Source: Chlorobiota bacterium (lineage in GTDB: Bacteria; Bacteroidota; Bacteroidia; Bacteroidales; B39-G9). Taken from it: a stretch of 42,225 nt of DNA. Each line of letters opens with the position of its first letter. Positions within the stretch are counted from its first letter, which is position 1. Under the pieces are notes generated by a model. That model had not been told where the DNA came from. It saw only the letters and a program-made list of their open reading frames with translations, and ran no database searches. The stretch lies in NCBI GenBank assembly GCA_013152655.1, contig JAADFW010000285.1, forward strand, positions 1 through 42,225, read 5' to 3'. Shown one piece after another: positions 25,004 to 33,541 of the stretch. Both the position numbers and the translations under genes were made by a program.

Positions 25004-26344
25004 ATGCGAGTCAAAATTAAATACAAAACAATTCTTATTGTTTTATTTCTTATCATTCTAATTAGCGGAAATACAAATGATAAAACAATTTCCGGTGTAG
25101 AATTACATAATTATAAATGGCGTTCATTTACCAATGGGCTTACTAATGAAATTGGTTCAATTAAAGAAAACTATAAAATTGAAAAACTGGTAAATCGGTT
25201 TTTAAGAAGATGGGAAATAAAAGGTGCTTCCATTGCTGTAATGAAAAATGACAACCTTGTTTATGCCCAAGGCTTTGGGTTAGCTAACGAAAAAGATAAG
25301 ATACTTGTTGAACCTTTTCATTTGTTCAGAATAGCAAGTGTTTCAAAATTAGTAACCGGAGTTGCTATAATGAAATTAGTAGAGGAAAATAAACTTGAGC
25401 TTAACGATAAAGTATTTGGTGAAGATGGAATTCTTAACGATTCAATTTATTTAAATTACAAAGACAAAAGGGTAGAGGATATAACTGTATCTCAATTACT
25501 AACACACTCGGCCGGTTGGACAACGAGGTGGGGTGATCATCTATTCATTCAGAACTCAATAGCTAAACAAATGCATGTTGAATTACCGGTTACAGCTTCT
25601 CAAATAATAGAATTTGCTTTATCTAAAAAATTGCATTTTAAACCAGGTACTTGGTCATCATATACAAATCTTTCGTACATAGTTTTGGGCAAAATTATTA
25701 CAAAAATTACCGGTAACAGTTACGAAGATTACGTAAATTTTTCCATATTATATCCGTTAGGAATTTATAATATGAAAATTGGAAATAATTTAGAAAAAAA
25801 TAAATTTCCTAACGAAGTAACTTATTATGAGCCAATTAATGCTGATTCTGCCATATCAATTTATGAAACAGGAATAAAAGTTCCGCATCGATACGGCGGA
25901 ACCGACCTTAAAGCACTAAGCTCTGCTGGCGGGTGGATTGCTACACCTTCTGAACTATTAAAACTTGTTTCTGCCATTGATAATAATAATTCAAAGTATG
26001 ATATTCTGTCTAAACAGTCTGTTAACCAAATGATAAATTTAGGTTATAAAAGTAAGTCAATGGGCTGGAGGGGAACTAACGGCAAAGAAAAATGGTGGAG
26101 AACCGGAAGTTTAGCAGGTACTTCGGCTCTAATAAAACATCAAAACGATAGTATTAGCTGGGCTATTGTTACCAATACAAGTTCATGGAAAGGCTCTGAT
26201 TTCACAATTGAACTGAATAAGTTAATGAGTAATATTGTTGCTAATGTTAATGAATGGCCTAAAAGAGACCTTTTTGTTTATAACTCCCTTACTAACACGA
26301 ATTATTCTGTTACTGTTAACTTGCAAACCGAAGATTCGAAATAG
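25004..26344 (+). CDS. Exported serine hydrolase, class C beta-lactamase family
   Basis: A 446-residue protein with an N-terminal hydrophobic signal (about 8-22). The catalytic SxxK is at Ser112-Lys115 in FRIASVSKLVTG, the YxN motif is in SSYTNLSYIVLGK, and WWRTGSLAGTSALI takes the place of the KTG/HTG motif near residue 370. This is the penicillin-binding/esterase superfamily that includes D-aminopeptidases, esterases and class C beta-lactamases. The sequence alone does not show drug resistance and a peptidase or esterase role on the cell surface is more likely. The pairing with an aminotransferase 39 bases upstream hints at amino-acid or peptide salvage, as inference only. Confidence 0.85.
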   Translation: MRVKIKYKTILIVLFLIILISGNTNDKTISGVELHNYKWRSFTNGLTNEIGSIKENYKIEKLVNRFLRRWEIKGASIAVMKNDNLVYAQGFGLANEKDKILVEPFHLFRIASVSKLVTGVAIMKLVEENKLELNDKVFGEDGILNDSIYLNYKDKRVEDITVSQLLTHSAGWTTRWGDHLFIQNSIAKQMHVELPVTASQIIEFALSKKLHFKPGTWSSYTNLSYIVLGKIITKITGNSYEDYVNFSILYPLGIYNMKIGNNLEKNKFPNEVTYYEPINADSAISIYETGIKVPHRYGGTDLKALSSAGGWIATPSELLKLVSAIDNNNSKYDILSKQSVNQMINLGYKSKSMGWRGTNGKEKWWRTGSLAGTSALIKHQNDSISWAIVTNTSSWKGSDFTIELNKLMSNIVANVNEWPKRDLFVYNSLTNTNYSVTVNLQTEDSK

Positions 26345-26433
26345 TTTACTGTCTTGTATGAAATAGGTTTGCAATAAAATTGTATTTATTCACACCACTA
26401 CTTAACCCTTTCGCTATCTAACTAATAACAAAA

Positions 26434-26468
26434 TTCACTCTTCACTCTTCACTCTTCACTCTTCACTC
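26434..26468 (+). repeat. Tandem heptamer repeat (TTCACTC)x5
   Basis: Five perfect, uninterrupted copies of TTCACTC lie in the 214-base gap between the hydrolase and the exported hypothetical gene. The array starts 89 bases after a stop codon and ends 90 bases before an ATG. A heptamer cannot keep a reading frame when copy number changes, but no frame uses it. Confidence 0.9.
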
Positions 26469-26558
26469 TTTACAACTATATGACATAAATCATTTTATAG
26501 AATTGTTCATAGCAATAAATTAGAACATTTAAATTATTAACTATTAAAATATGTAATT

Positions 26559-27467
26559 ATGAAGATTTCTATATTATTAAAAAAATTGATTGTTGCCATT
26601 TTTGCTTTTGTTATTATAGTAAATTATGGTTTTTCTGAAAATTTAATTTCTGCTTATTATAAATTGGGCACAGTTCAGTTTGATATTCCAACATCAGTTC
26701 AAAAAGTAAAATCTGCTTTGGAAAATAGTAATTTTAAAATAATTGGCGAATACAAACCCGGAAATAATCCAAATTTGTATGTAGTTGCTTTTACCCGAAA
26801 AGATTTGCAAGATATTGTACTACAAAAGGAGGACAGGGGATTGATGGCCGGAGTAATGAAAGTTGGTTTTTACAAAACAGGAAACGGAACGGAAATTAGT
26901 TTTGTTAACCCTATGTATTTATTCAATGCCTATTTAATGGAAGATTTAAAGAATTATAAACCTCAATTAGCATCCATAAACAATGAGATTAGAAATACTT
27001 TGAAATCTGTAAATTCAAATCTTTCAGCCTTTGGCGGACAAGTTGACGAAGAAGAACTTTGGGAATATCACTATATGTTCGGAATGCCTTATTTTACCGA
27101 TCCTGTTGAACTAAAAGAATTTACATCTTTTGAACAAGGAGTAAAAATAATTAAAGCCAATTTGGCTAAAAAAACAGGGAATACCATTGAAGTTTATGAA
27201 GTTATAAGAAATGATAAAAAAGTTGCTGTTTTCGGAATTGGCCTGTTAAACCCAGAAGATGGCGAAGCTCATTTTTTACCTATTATTGGAGAAAAACATG
27301 TTGCAGCTATGCCTTACGAAATTATTTTACAAAATAATGCAGCTACAATGTTAAACGGAAGATATAGAATAGCTTTACATTGGCCTGAACTAACTATGGG
27401 AACTTTTACTCAAATTATGAGTACACCAGGCGATATAGAAGAAACTTTTCAAAAGTTAGTAGAATAA
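26559..27467 (+). CDS. Exported hypothetical protein, possibly DUF302-like
   Basis: A 302-residue protein with an N-terminal signal (about 1-26, ending NYGFS). The first half has FDIPTSVQKVKSALENSNFKI, LYVVAFTRKDL, and ISFVNPMYLFNAYL, an order of helix and strands that recalls the DUF302 fold, where the cofactor or ligand is unknown. The second half repeats a similar theme: FEQGVKIIKANLAKK, VYEVIRNDKKVAVFGIGL, AAMPYEIILQNNAATMLNGRYRIALHWPEL, MSTPGDIEETFQKL. So it may be an internal duplication of one fold. I do not recognise a function. It stands alone between the heptamer repeat and gcvT. Confidence 0.6.
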   Translation: MKISILLKKLIVAIFAFVIIVNYGFSENLISAYYKLGTVQFDIPTSVQKVKSALENSNFKIIGEYKPGNNPNLYVVAFTRKDLQDIVLQKEDRGLMAGVMKVGFYKTGNGTEISFVNPMYLFNAYLMEDLKNYKPQLASINNEIRNTLKSVNSNLSAFGGQVDEEELWEYHYMFGMPYFTDPVELKEFTSFEQGVKIIKANLAKKTGNTIEVYEVIRNDKKVAVFGIGLLNPEDGEAHFLPIIGEKHVAAMPYEIILQNNAATMLNGRYRIALHWPELTMGTFTQIMSTPGDIEETFQKLVE

Positions 27468-27535
27468 ATTCATATTTTATGTATTTCAAACAGATGATTT
27501 CGTAAAGCAAAAACTTTTCGTTTAAGCTAAAATAT

Positions 27536-27543
27536 TACCTTTG
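27536..27543 (+). promoter_or_regulatory. TAnnTTTG (-7) element before gcvT
   Basis: TACCTTTG is a perfect -7 match placed 30 bases before the ATG at 27574. A weak TTTT/TTCG stretch at 27515-27520 could serve as the -33 element. Confidence 0.45.
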
Positions 27544-27573
27544 CTGCATCTTTTAAAATTAAAATTTATTTAA

Positions 27574-28677
27574 ATGAAAAATACAGCTTTCACACAATTT
27601 CATATAGAATTGGGAGCCAAAATGGTTCCGTTTGCTGGCTATAATATGCCTGTTGAATACACTGGAATTAACAATGAGCATATTACTGTTCGGGAAAAAT
27701 TAGGTGTTTTTGATGTTTCTCATATGGGTGAATTTTGGGTAAAAGGGCCAAAAGCACTTGATTTTGTCCAAAAAGTTACCTCAAACGATGCTTCTGTGTT
27801 ATATGACGGTAAAGTGCAATATTCATGTTTTCCTAATGGAAAAGGTGGAATTGTTGACGATTTATTAGTGTATAAAATTGACGAAGAGACTTATTTATTG
27901 GTTGTAAATGCTGCTAATATTGAAAAAGACTGGAATTGGTGTGTTGAACAGGGAAAAGCTTTTGGTTTTACTGAAGGGAAAGAACTATATAATGCTTCTA
28001 ATGAAATATGTCAATTAGCTATTCAGGGGCCGTTAGCGTTAAAAGCAATGCAAAAAATTGTAGGCCAACCTGTTGAAGACATGGAATTTTATACATTTAA
28101 AAAATTGAATATTGCCGGTATAAAAGATGCTATTTTTTCTACAACCGGCTATACAGGGGCAGGTGGTTGCGAAGTTTATGTCGCAAACGAAGATGGCCCA
28201 AAATTATGGAAAGCTGTTTTTGAAGCAGGAAAAGAATTTGGAATACAGCCAATTGGCTTAGGAGCGCGTGATACTTTACGATTGGAAATGGGATTCTGTT
28301 TATACGGAAATGATATTAGTGATACAACTTCGCCAATTGAAGCCGGATTAGGCTGGATTACAAAATTTGTTGATCATAAAGATTTTATAGATAAAAAATT
28401 CTTGTTAAAGCAAAAAGAAGAAGGTGTTACAAGAAGGTTAAAGGGGTTTGAGATGATTGACAGGGGAATACCACGGCAACATTATGAAGTGGTTGATGCA
28501 AATGGAAACCTTATTGGTGAGGTTACTTCCGGAACCATGTCGCCAATGATGAAAAAAGGAATAGGAATGGCCTATCTGACAAAAGAATTTTGGAAAGCTG
28601 ATACGGAAATTTATATTAAAATCAGAAATAAAAAGTTGAAAGCAAAGGTTGTAAAATTGCCAATCTACAAAAGTTAG
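27574..28677 (+). CDS. gcvT: Aminomethyltransferase (glycine cleavage T protein)
   Basis: A 367-residue protein of full family length. It opens with [13 protein letters not shown] and [15 protein letters not shown], the folate-binding N-terminal domain, and carries [27 protein letters not shown] and a C-terminal [20 protein letters not shown]. It takes the aminomethyl group from lipoylated H protein and forms methylene-tetrahydrofolate with release of ammonia. The H and P proteins are not in this window. The gene has a TAnnTTTG element, and a small membrane protein gene starts 25 bases downstream. Confidence 0.95.
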   Translation: MKNTAFTQFHIELGAKMVPFAGYNMPVEYTGINNEHITVREKLGVFDVSHMGEFWVKGPKALDFVQKVTSNDASVLYDGKVQYSCFPNGKGGIVDDLLVYKIDEETYLLVVNAANIEKDWNWCVEQGKAFGFTEGKELYNASNEICQLAIQGPLALKAMQKIVGQPVEDMEFYTFKKLNIAGIKDAIFSTTGYTGAGGCEVYVANEDGPKLWKAVFEAGKEFGIQPIGLGARDTLRLEMGFCLYGNDISDTTSPIEAGLGWITKFVDHKDFIDKKFLLKQKEEGVTRRLKGFEMIDRGIPRQHYEVVDANGNLIGEVTSGTMSPMMKKGIGMAYLTKEFWKADTEIYIKIRNKKLKAKVVKLPIYKS

Positions 28678-28702
28678 TAAAAAACTCTAAAACTAAAATA
28701 AT

Positions 28703-28912
28703 ATGGATTTTGATTTTCAAGCTATTTTATGGTGGTTTATTCCAACAATTATTGTTTTATCAGTATGGGATATTGTCTGGAAAATTATCGGTATGTGGAA
28801 ATCTGCCAGAAATAATCATCTAATTTGGTTTATTTGCATGGCTGTTTTTAATACCGTTGGTATTTTACCAATTATTTATATTTTACTTCAAAAAAAGAAT
28901 GTAGATAATTGA
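28703..28912 (+). CDS. Small membrane protein, DUF5652-like
   Basis: A 69-residue protein with two membrane helices (about 8-28 and 40-62). The motif VWDIVWKIIGMWKSARNNHLIWFICMA, broken by the usual W..W..K..ALW..AR pattern, and the end NTVGILPIIYILLQKK match the DUF5652 family. The function is unknown. It lies 25 bases after gcvT and may ride on that transcript. Confidence 0.75.
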   Translation: MDFDFQAILWWFIPTIIVLSVWDIVWKIIGMWKSARNNHLIWFICMAVFNTVGILPIIYILLQKKNVDN

Positions 28913-28980
28913 TTATTATTGTGTTAATTAAATCAATTTTTCTGTAACCATTTTTTTTATAGTTCCTTGCTATAACCGGT

Positions 28981-28988
28981 TATTTTTG
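28981..28988 (+). promoter_or_regulatory. TAnnTTTG (-7) element before comB
   Basis: TATTTTTG lies 25 bases before the ATG at 29014, at the same distance as before the genes at 2780 and 6945. The -33 position has no TTTG. Confidence 0.4.
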
Positions 28989-29013
28989 TAATTTCTCATT
29001 TGCTTACTTATTT

Positions 29014-29730
29014 ATGAATAACATTGATATTTGTATTAGCCCGGAGTTATTTCATTTATTTCCACAAAAAGAATCGGTTGTTGTAGTTGTAGATATTTTA
29101 CGTGCAACATCTTCAATATGTGCAGCTTTTCATAGTGGCGTTGATAAAATTATTCCGGTTGAAACCCTTGATAAAGCAAGAGAATATAAAGAGAAAGGCT
29201 ATCTTGTTGCTGCTGAAAGAGACGGAGCTCTGGTTGATTTTGCAGATTTTGGTAATTCTCCAAAAAAATTTTCTACCAATAAGATAGAATGTAAAACACT
29301 TGTTTTTAGCTCTACAAACGGAACACCGGCTATAAAAAAGGCCGAATCGTATAAAGAAGTTTTAATTGGTTCTTTCCTGAATATTGATTCATTAAGCAGC
29401 TATTTATATAAAAGTAAGAACGATATAATAATACTTTGTTCAGGTTGGAAAGGCAACTTTAGCATGGAAGATATATTGTTTGCCGGAGCATTAGCTGAAT
29501 CACTTATTAAAACCAATACTTTCTTATCGGTTAAAGATGTTGTTCAGGCTGCTGTATTGCTTTGGGATAATGCTAAAAATAGTATCTATTCTTTTTTAGA
29601 TGCTGCCGAACATGTTGACAGATTGCGCAAATTAGGTGCTGAAGACGATATTAAATTCTGTTTACAAAAAAATGATTTTATTGAAATTCCTGTTTTTAAA
29701 GCCGGATTAATCTCAAAATTGTCATTTTAG
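29014..29730 (+). CDS. comB: 2-phosphosulfolactate phosphatase family protein
   Basis: A 238-residue protein matching the ComB fold: VVVVDILRATSSICAAF, AAERDGALVDFADFGNSP with the acidic metal-binding cluster, LVFSSTNGTPAI and CSGWKGNFSMEDILFAGAL. ComB removes phosphate from 2-phosphosulfolactate in the first steps of coenzyme M synthesis, with magnesium. No comA or comC gene is near and Bacteroidota do not make coenzyme M, so the real substrate is probably another sulfolactate or a related phosphate ester. A role in sulfonate metabolism is possible. The family call is strong, the pathway is not. Confidence 0.85.
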   Translation: MNNIDICISPELFHLFPQKESVVVVVDILRATSSICAAFHSGVDKIIPVETLDKAREYKEKGYLVAAERDGALVDFADFGNSPKKFSTNKIECKTLVFSSTNGTPAIKKAESYKEVLIGSFLNIDSLSSYLYKSKNDIIILCSGWKGNFSMEDILFAGALAESLIKTNTFLSVKDVVQAAVLLWDNAKNSIYSFLDAAEHVDRLRKLGAEDDIKFCLQKNDFIEIPVFKAGLISKLSF

Positions 29731-29870
29731 AACAACAAATCTTAAGTTTTCTACTCATCACAATGCAATGCATAGATGTATAACTTAACACATAGAGTTT
29801 ATTTATTGCATAAGTAAATAATTATTAAGCTAAACTGCTATATATCATTAAATAAATAAGGAAAAAATCT

Positions 29871-29878
29871 TATTTTCG
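29871..29878 (+). promoter_or_regulatory. TAnnTTTG-like (-7) element before serC
   Basis: TATTTTCG has one mismatch to the Bacteroidota -7 consensus and lies 47 bases before the ATG at 29926. The rest of the 195-base gap upstream holds nothing I recognise. Confidence 0.3.
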
Positions 29879-29925
29879 CAGAATATTTATAACATAGTTT
29901 ATTAACATATAAAAACTCCATTCAG

Positions 29926-30996
29926 ATGAAAAAACATAATTTTTACGCCGGACCATCTATTTTACCTCAATTTACGATTGAAGAAACAGCAAAAGCAATC
30001 CATGAATTTGCAAATACAGGATTATCATTAATGGAAGTTTCGCACAGAAGCAAGGAATTTGTTGCAGTTATGGACGAAGCACAAAATCTGTTTAAAGAGA
30101 TTCTAAATATTCCGTCAGGTTATCAGGTTTTATTTTTAGGCGGCGGAGCAAGTACACAATTTGCCATGGTTCCGTACAATTTCATGAACAAGAAATCTGC
30201 TTATTTAAATACCGGAGCATGGGCATCAAAAGCATTGAAAGAAGCAAAAAACTTTGGTGAAATGGTTGAAGTTGCTTCATCAAAAGAATCAACTTTTAAT
30301 TTCATCCCAAAAGATTATGAAATCCCTTCAGATGCTGATTACTTTCATATAACTACAAATAATACTATTTATGGTACTGAAATTAAGGAAGATATGAATG
30401 TAAATATTCCTTTAATTGCTGATATGTCTTCTGATATTTTTAGCCGGCCCGTTGATATTTCTAAATATGTACTTATTTATGGCGGGGCTCAAAAGAACTT
30501 AGCACCTTCAGGCGTAACTTTTGTTATTGTTAAAGAAGATGCTCTTGGTAAAGTTGACAGGGTAATCCCTACTATGTTAGATTATAGAACTCATATTGAA
30601 AAAGGATCTATGTTTAACACTCCTCCGGTAGTACCTGTTTATGCAGCACTTCAAACTTTAAAATGGCTTAAAAATAAAGGAGGAATTGACGTAATGCATA
30701 AAATGAACGTTGAAAAAGCTACAATTTTATACGATGAAATTGAAAGAAATAAATTGTTTAAAGGAACTGTAACAAATCCTGATGATCGTTCTATTATGAA
30801 TATTTGTTTTGTTATGAATGAAGAGTATAAAGAATTAGAAAAAGATTTTCTTGAATTTGCTACTTCAAAAGGAATGATTGGAATAAAAGGCCATCGCTCA
30901 GTTGGCGGATTTAGAGCTTCAACCTATAATGCCCTGCCAAAAGAAAGTGTTGAAGCATTAGTTTTAGTAATGAAAGAATTTGAAAGTAAAAACTAG
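29926..30996 (+). CDS. serC: Phosphoserine aminotransferase
   Basis: A 356-residue PLP enzyme. It begins [14 protein letters not shown], with [31 protein letters not shown], the PLP lysine in [33 protein letters not shown] and [18 protein letters not shown] at the end. These are all family landmarks. It makes 3-phosphoserine from 3-phosphohydroxypyruvate and glutamate, and also serves pyridoxal phosphate synthesis in some bacteria. It is the first gene of an operon with serA 71 bases downstream and a DUF1015 gene after that. Confidence 0.96.
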   Translation: MKKHNFYAGPSILPQFTIEETAKAIHEFANTGLSLMEVSHRSKEFVAVMDEAQNLFKEILNIPSGYQVLFLGGGASTQFAMVPYNFMNKKSAYLNTGAWASKALKEAKNFGEMVEVASSKESTFNFIPKDYEIPSDADYFHITTNNTIYGTEIKEDMNVNIPLIADMSSDIFSRPVDISKYVLIYGGAQKNLAPSGVTFVIVKEDALGKVDRVIPTMLDYRTHIEKGSMFNTPPVVPVYAALQTLKWLKNKGGIDVMHKMNVEKATILYDEIERNKLFKGTVTNPDDRSIMNICFVMNEEYKELEKDFLEFATSKGMIGIKGHRSVGGFRASTYNALPKESVEALVLVMKEFESKN

Positions 30997-31067
30997 AAAA
31001 GTATCTTTTTATAAATTTACTGAATAATTTAGAATTAAATAATTAACAATTAAATATATTATAAATT

Positions 31068-31988
31068 ATGGCAAAAGTACTTATAGCTACCGAGAAGCCT
31101 TTTGCTCCGGCAGCGGTTAACAGTATAAAAGAAGTATTTAATAAAGCAGGTTATGAAACTGTTTTGTTAGAAAAATATACCGATAAAGCAGATTTGCTTA
31201 ATGCTGTCGCAGATGTTGATGCAATGATTATTAGAAGTGATAAAGCAACTAAAGAAGTAATTAACACAGCTAAGAACTTGAAAATTATTGTAAGGGCAGG
31301 AGCCGGTTACGACAATATTGACCTTGAAGCTGCAACGGCTAATAATGTGGTTGCAATGAATACCCCGGGACAAAATTCAAATGCAGTTGCTGAATTAGCA
31401 CTTGGAATGATGGTATTAATTGCTCGTGGCGGCTACAACGGTAAACCGGGCACAGAGTTAAAAGGAAAAAAACTTGGTATTCATGCTTATGGCCATGTGG
31501 GTAAATTAGTTGGCAATATTGCAAAAGGTTTTGGTATGGAAGTTTATGCTTTTGATCCGTTTATTGAGAGTTCTGTTATTGAAGCTGATGGTGTAAAAGT
31601 TGTTAATAGCGTTGAGGAATTGTATAAAACTTGTAATTATGTTTCATTGCATATTCCGGCTAACGATAAAACTAAAAACTCTATTAATTTTAACCTGCTG
31701 AATAATATGCCTGAAGGTGGAACTTTAATTAATACCGCACGAAAAGAGGTAATAGATGAAAATGGATTATTGAAAATAATGGAAACAAGAAATGACTTTA
31801 AATATGTTTCTGATATTGCCCCTGATTGCAAAGATATATTTGCCGAAAAATATGAGAGCAGATTTTTCTTTACTCCTAAAAAAATGGGAGCACAAACTGC
31901 TGAAGCAAACATAAATGCAGGTATTGCTGCTGCAACGCAAATAGTAAACTTTTTAGAAAATGGCGATGTTGCCTTTAAAGTAAATTAA
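31068..31988 (+). CDS. serA: D-3-phosphoglycerate dehydrogenase, short form
   Basis: A 306-residue member of the D-2-hydroxyacid dehydrogenase family with no ACT or other regulatory domain. The substrate loop VRAGAGYDNIDL, the segment NTPGQNSNAVAELALG and the Arg225 in NTARKEVID are in place. The nucleotide loop reads HAYGHVGK, with Ala where the first Gly of GxGxxG usually stands. The usual catalytic His in TPHxGAST is replaced by TPKKMGAQTAEAN (270-274 PKKMG), and the Glu of the ALDVFxxEP stretch is replaced by SDIAPDCKD. I believe this variant is typical of Bacteroidota SerA. It oxidises 3-phosphoglycerate as the first step of serine synthesis. The operon context makes the call firm despite the altered site. 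Confidence 0.92.
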   Translation: MAKVLIATEKPFAPAAVNSIKEVFNKAGYETVLLEKYTDKADLLNAVADVDAMIIRSDKATKEVINTAKNLKIIVRAGAGYDNIDLEAATANNVVAMNTPGQNSNAVAELALGMMVLIARGGYNGKPGTELKGKKLGIHAYGHVGKLVGNIAKGFGMEVYAFDPFIESSVIEADGVKVVNSVEELYKTCNYVSLHIPANDKTKNSINFNLLNNMPEGGTLINTARKEVIDENGLLKIMETRNDFKYVSDIAPDCKDIFAEKYESRFFFTPKKMGAQTAEANINAGIAAATQIVNFLENGDVAFKVN

Positions 31989-32032
31989 AGTATTATATAT
32001 AATTCTAATTTTTAAATTAAAAAGTAAATTTT

Positions 32033-33283
32033 ATGGCTATTATAAAACCTTTTAAAGGACTTCGTCCACCAAAAAACATTGTTGAAAACCTCGCTTGTTT
32101 ACCTTATGATGTAATGAATAGCGAGGAAGCAGCACAAATGGCTGAAGGAAAACCAGAATCATTGCTTCATATTACAAGGGCTGAAATTGATTGTCCTCCG
32201 AAAACAGATATCCACTCGGAAATAGTTTATAACAAAGCGGTTGAGAATTTTGAAAAATTCCAAAAAAACGGATGGCTGGTACAGGATGAAGAACCAAAAT
32301 ATTATATTTATGCACAAACCATGAATGGCCGTACTCAGTACGGTATTGTTGGTGCTGCTGCCTGTGCAGATTATAATAATGGAATTATTAAAAAGCATGA
32401 ACTGACACGTCCTGAAAAAGAAGAAGACAGGATGATTCTAACACGTTATACCAATGCAAATATAGAACCTGTGTTTTTTTCTTATAAAGCAGTAGCTGAA
32501 ATAGATGATATTGTTGAAAGCATAGTTAATAATGAAGATCCGGAATATGATTTTATTGCTGAAGATGGATTTGGCCATCATTTCTGGCCGGTTAATAATG
32601 CTGAAAAAAACAGAAAGATAGAAGAACTATTTGCAACTAAGGTTCCATTTACTTATGTAGCTGACGGACATCATAGAACTGCTGCTGCTGCACGTATTGG
32701 ACTGGAAAAACAAAATAAAAATCCAAATCATACAGGAGAGGAAGAATATAATTACTTTATGGCAGTTCATTTTCCTGATAACCAGTTAATGATAATTGAC
32801 TATAACCGTGTTGTAAAAGATTTAAATGGGTATTCAACTAAAGAATTTATTGAAAAATTAAAAGAATCGTTTGTAGTTGAGCTAATAGGAAAAGAAACAT
32901 ATAAACCTTCTAAATTGCATGAGTTTAGTATGTATATTGAGGATAATTGGTACAAACTAACTGCTAAACCTGGTACTTTTGCTGATAACGACCCAATTGG
33001 TGTGCTTGATGTAACAGTTTTGTCAAAACAAATATTAGATCCTTTATTAGACATTAAAGATTTGCGAACTTCTAAAAGAATTGATTTTGTTGGAGGAATT
33101 AGAGGGTTAAACGAATTGAAAAAAAGAGTTGACCAGGGTTCAATGAAAGTGGCCTTTGCTTTATATCCGGCATCATTAAAACAATTAATTGATATAGCCG
33201 ATAGCGGAAATATTATGCCGCCAAAAACAACCTGGTTCGAGCCAAAATTGCGAAGTGGCTTAGTTATACACAGTTTAGATTAA
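32033..33283 (+). CDS. DUF1015 family protein in the serine operon
   Basis: A 416-residue protein of the DUF1015 family: IKPFKGLRPP, LPYDVMNSEEA near the start, HELTRPEKEEDR, the highly conserved YVADGHHRTAAAARIG, and the end ALYPASLKQLIDIADSGNIMPPKTTWFEPKLRSGL broken by the usual PP..TYFxPK motif. No biochemical function is firmly assigned to the family in my knowledge. It lies 44 bases after serA and before a terminator, so it is the last gene of a serC-serA unit. No phosphoserine phosphatase (serB) is present, which makes this gene a candidate for a step in or near serine synthesis; that is inference from position. Confidence 0.88.
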   Translation: MAIIKPFKGLRPPKNIVENLACLPYDVMNSEEAAQMAEGKPESLLHITRAEIDCPPKTDIHSEIVYNKAVENFEKFQKNGWLVQDEEPKYYIYAQTMNGRTQYGIVGAAACADYNNGIIKKHELTRPEKEEDRMILTRYTNANIEPVFFSYKAVAEIDDIVESIVNNEDPEYDFIAEDGFGHHFWPVNNAEKNRKIEELFATKVPFTYVADGHHRTAAAARIGLEKQNKNPNHTGEEEYNYFMAVHFPDNQLMIIDYNRVVKDLNGYSTKEFIEKLKESFVVELIGKETYKPSKLHEFSMYIEDNWYKLTAKPGTFADNDPIGVLDVTVLSKQILDPLLDIKDLRTSKRIDFVGGIRGLNELKKRVDQGSMKVAFALYPASLKQLIDIADSGNIMPPKTTWFEPKLRSGLVIHSLD

Positions 33284-33289
33284 AACATT

Positions 33290-33315
33290 AAAAGAGGTTG
33301 AAAAACCTCTTTTTT
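33290..33315 (+). terminator. Intrinsic terminator of the serine operon
   Basis: A ten-base perfect stem, AAAAGAGGTT (33290-33299) and AACCTCTTTT (33304-33313), with a four-base loop and a run of T. It begins six bases after the DUF1015 stop. Confidence 0.9.
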
Positions 33316-33344
33316 AATTAATGGTAATTTGTAAGAAATATATC

Positions 33345-33352
33345 TACTTTTG
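33345..33352 (+). promoter_or_regulatory. TAnnTTTG (-7) element before the yggS leader
   Basis: TACTTTTG fits the -7 consensus; a TTTG at 33328-33331 is nearer than the usual spacing. If used, it gives a 190-base leader before the ATG at 33542 that contains the palindromic repeat element at 33397-33491. Confidence 0.35.
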
Positions 33353-33396
33353 CAAAACAATAAGTTTAAAAAGTATTTATAAGAAAATCGCTCTTT

Positions 33397-33491
33397 TTGT
33401 TATTTCAACGAATTTCCGATGGCTACGGGAAGGAGGGGAGATCTCATGATAAATAAGTAGATTCCTCAGTCAGACTTTCACGTAATAACAA
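33397..33491. repeat. Small palindromic repeat element (REP/MITE-like)
   Basis: A 95-base segment bounded by perfect eight-base inverted repeats (TTGTTATT and AATAACAA). Inside, GGAGGGGAGATCTCATGAT and AGTAGATTCCTCAGTC pair imperfectly, so the element can fold as one long hairpin. The inside is visibly richer in G and C than the surrounding DNA. Elements with the theme 'gagatctcat...gattcctcagtc' are scattered between genes in many Bacteroidota and Chlorobi genomes, to my recollection. No coding sequence is inside. No second copy is in this window. Confidence 0.6.
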
Positions 33492-33541
33492 TCTTAAAAC
33501 GTTTTATTAAATACGCTAAATAAACATAGAAATCCAATCAA

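Noticed and set aside
26434-26468. CRISPR-like array
   Set aside because: It is a head-to-tail heptamer with no spacers, and no cas genes are present.
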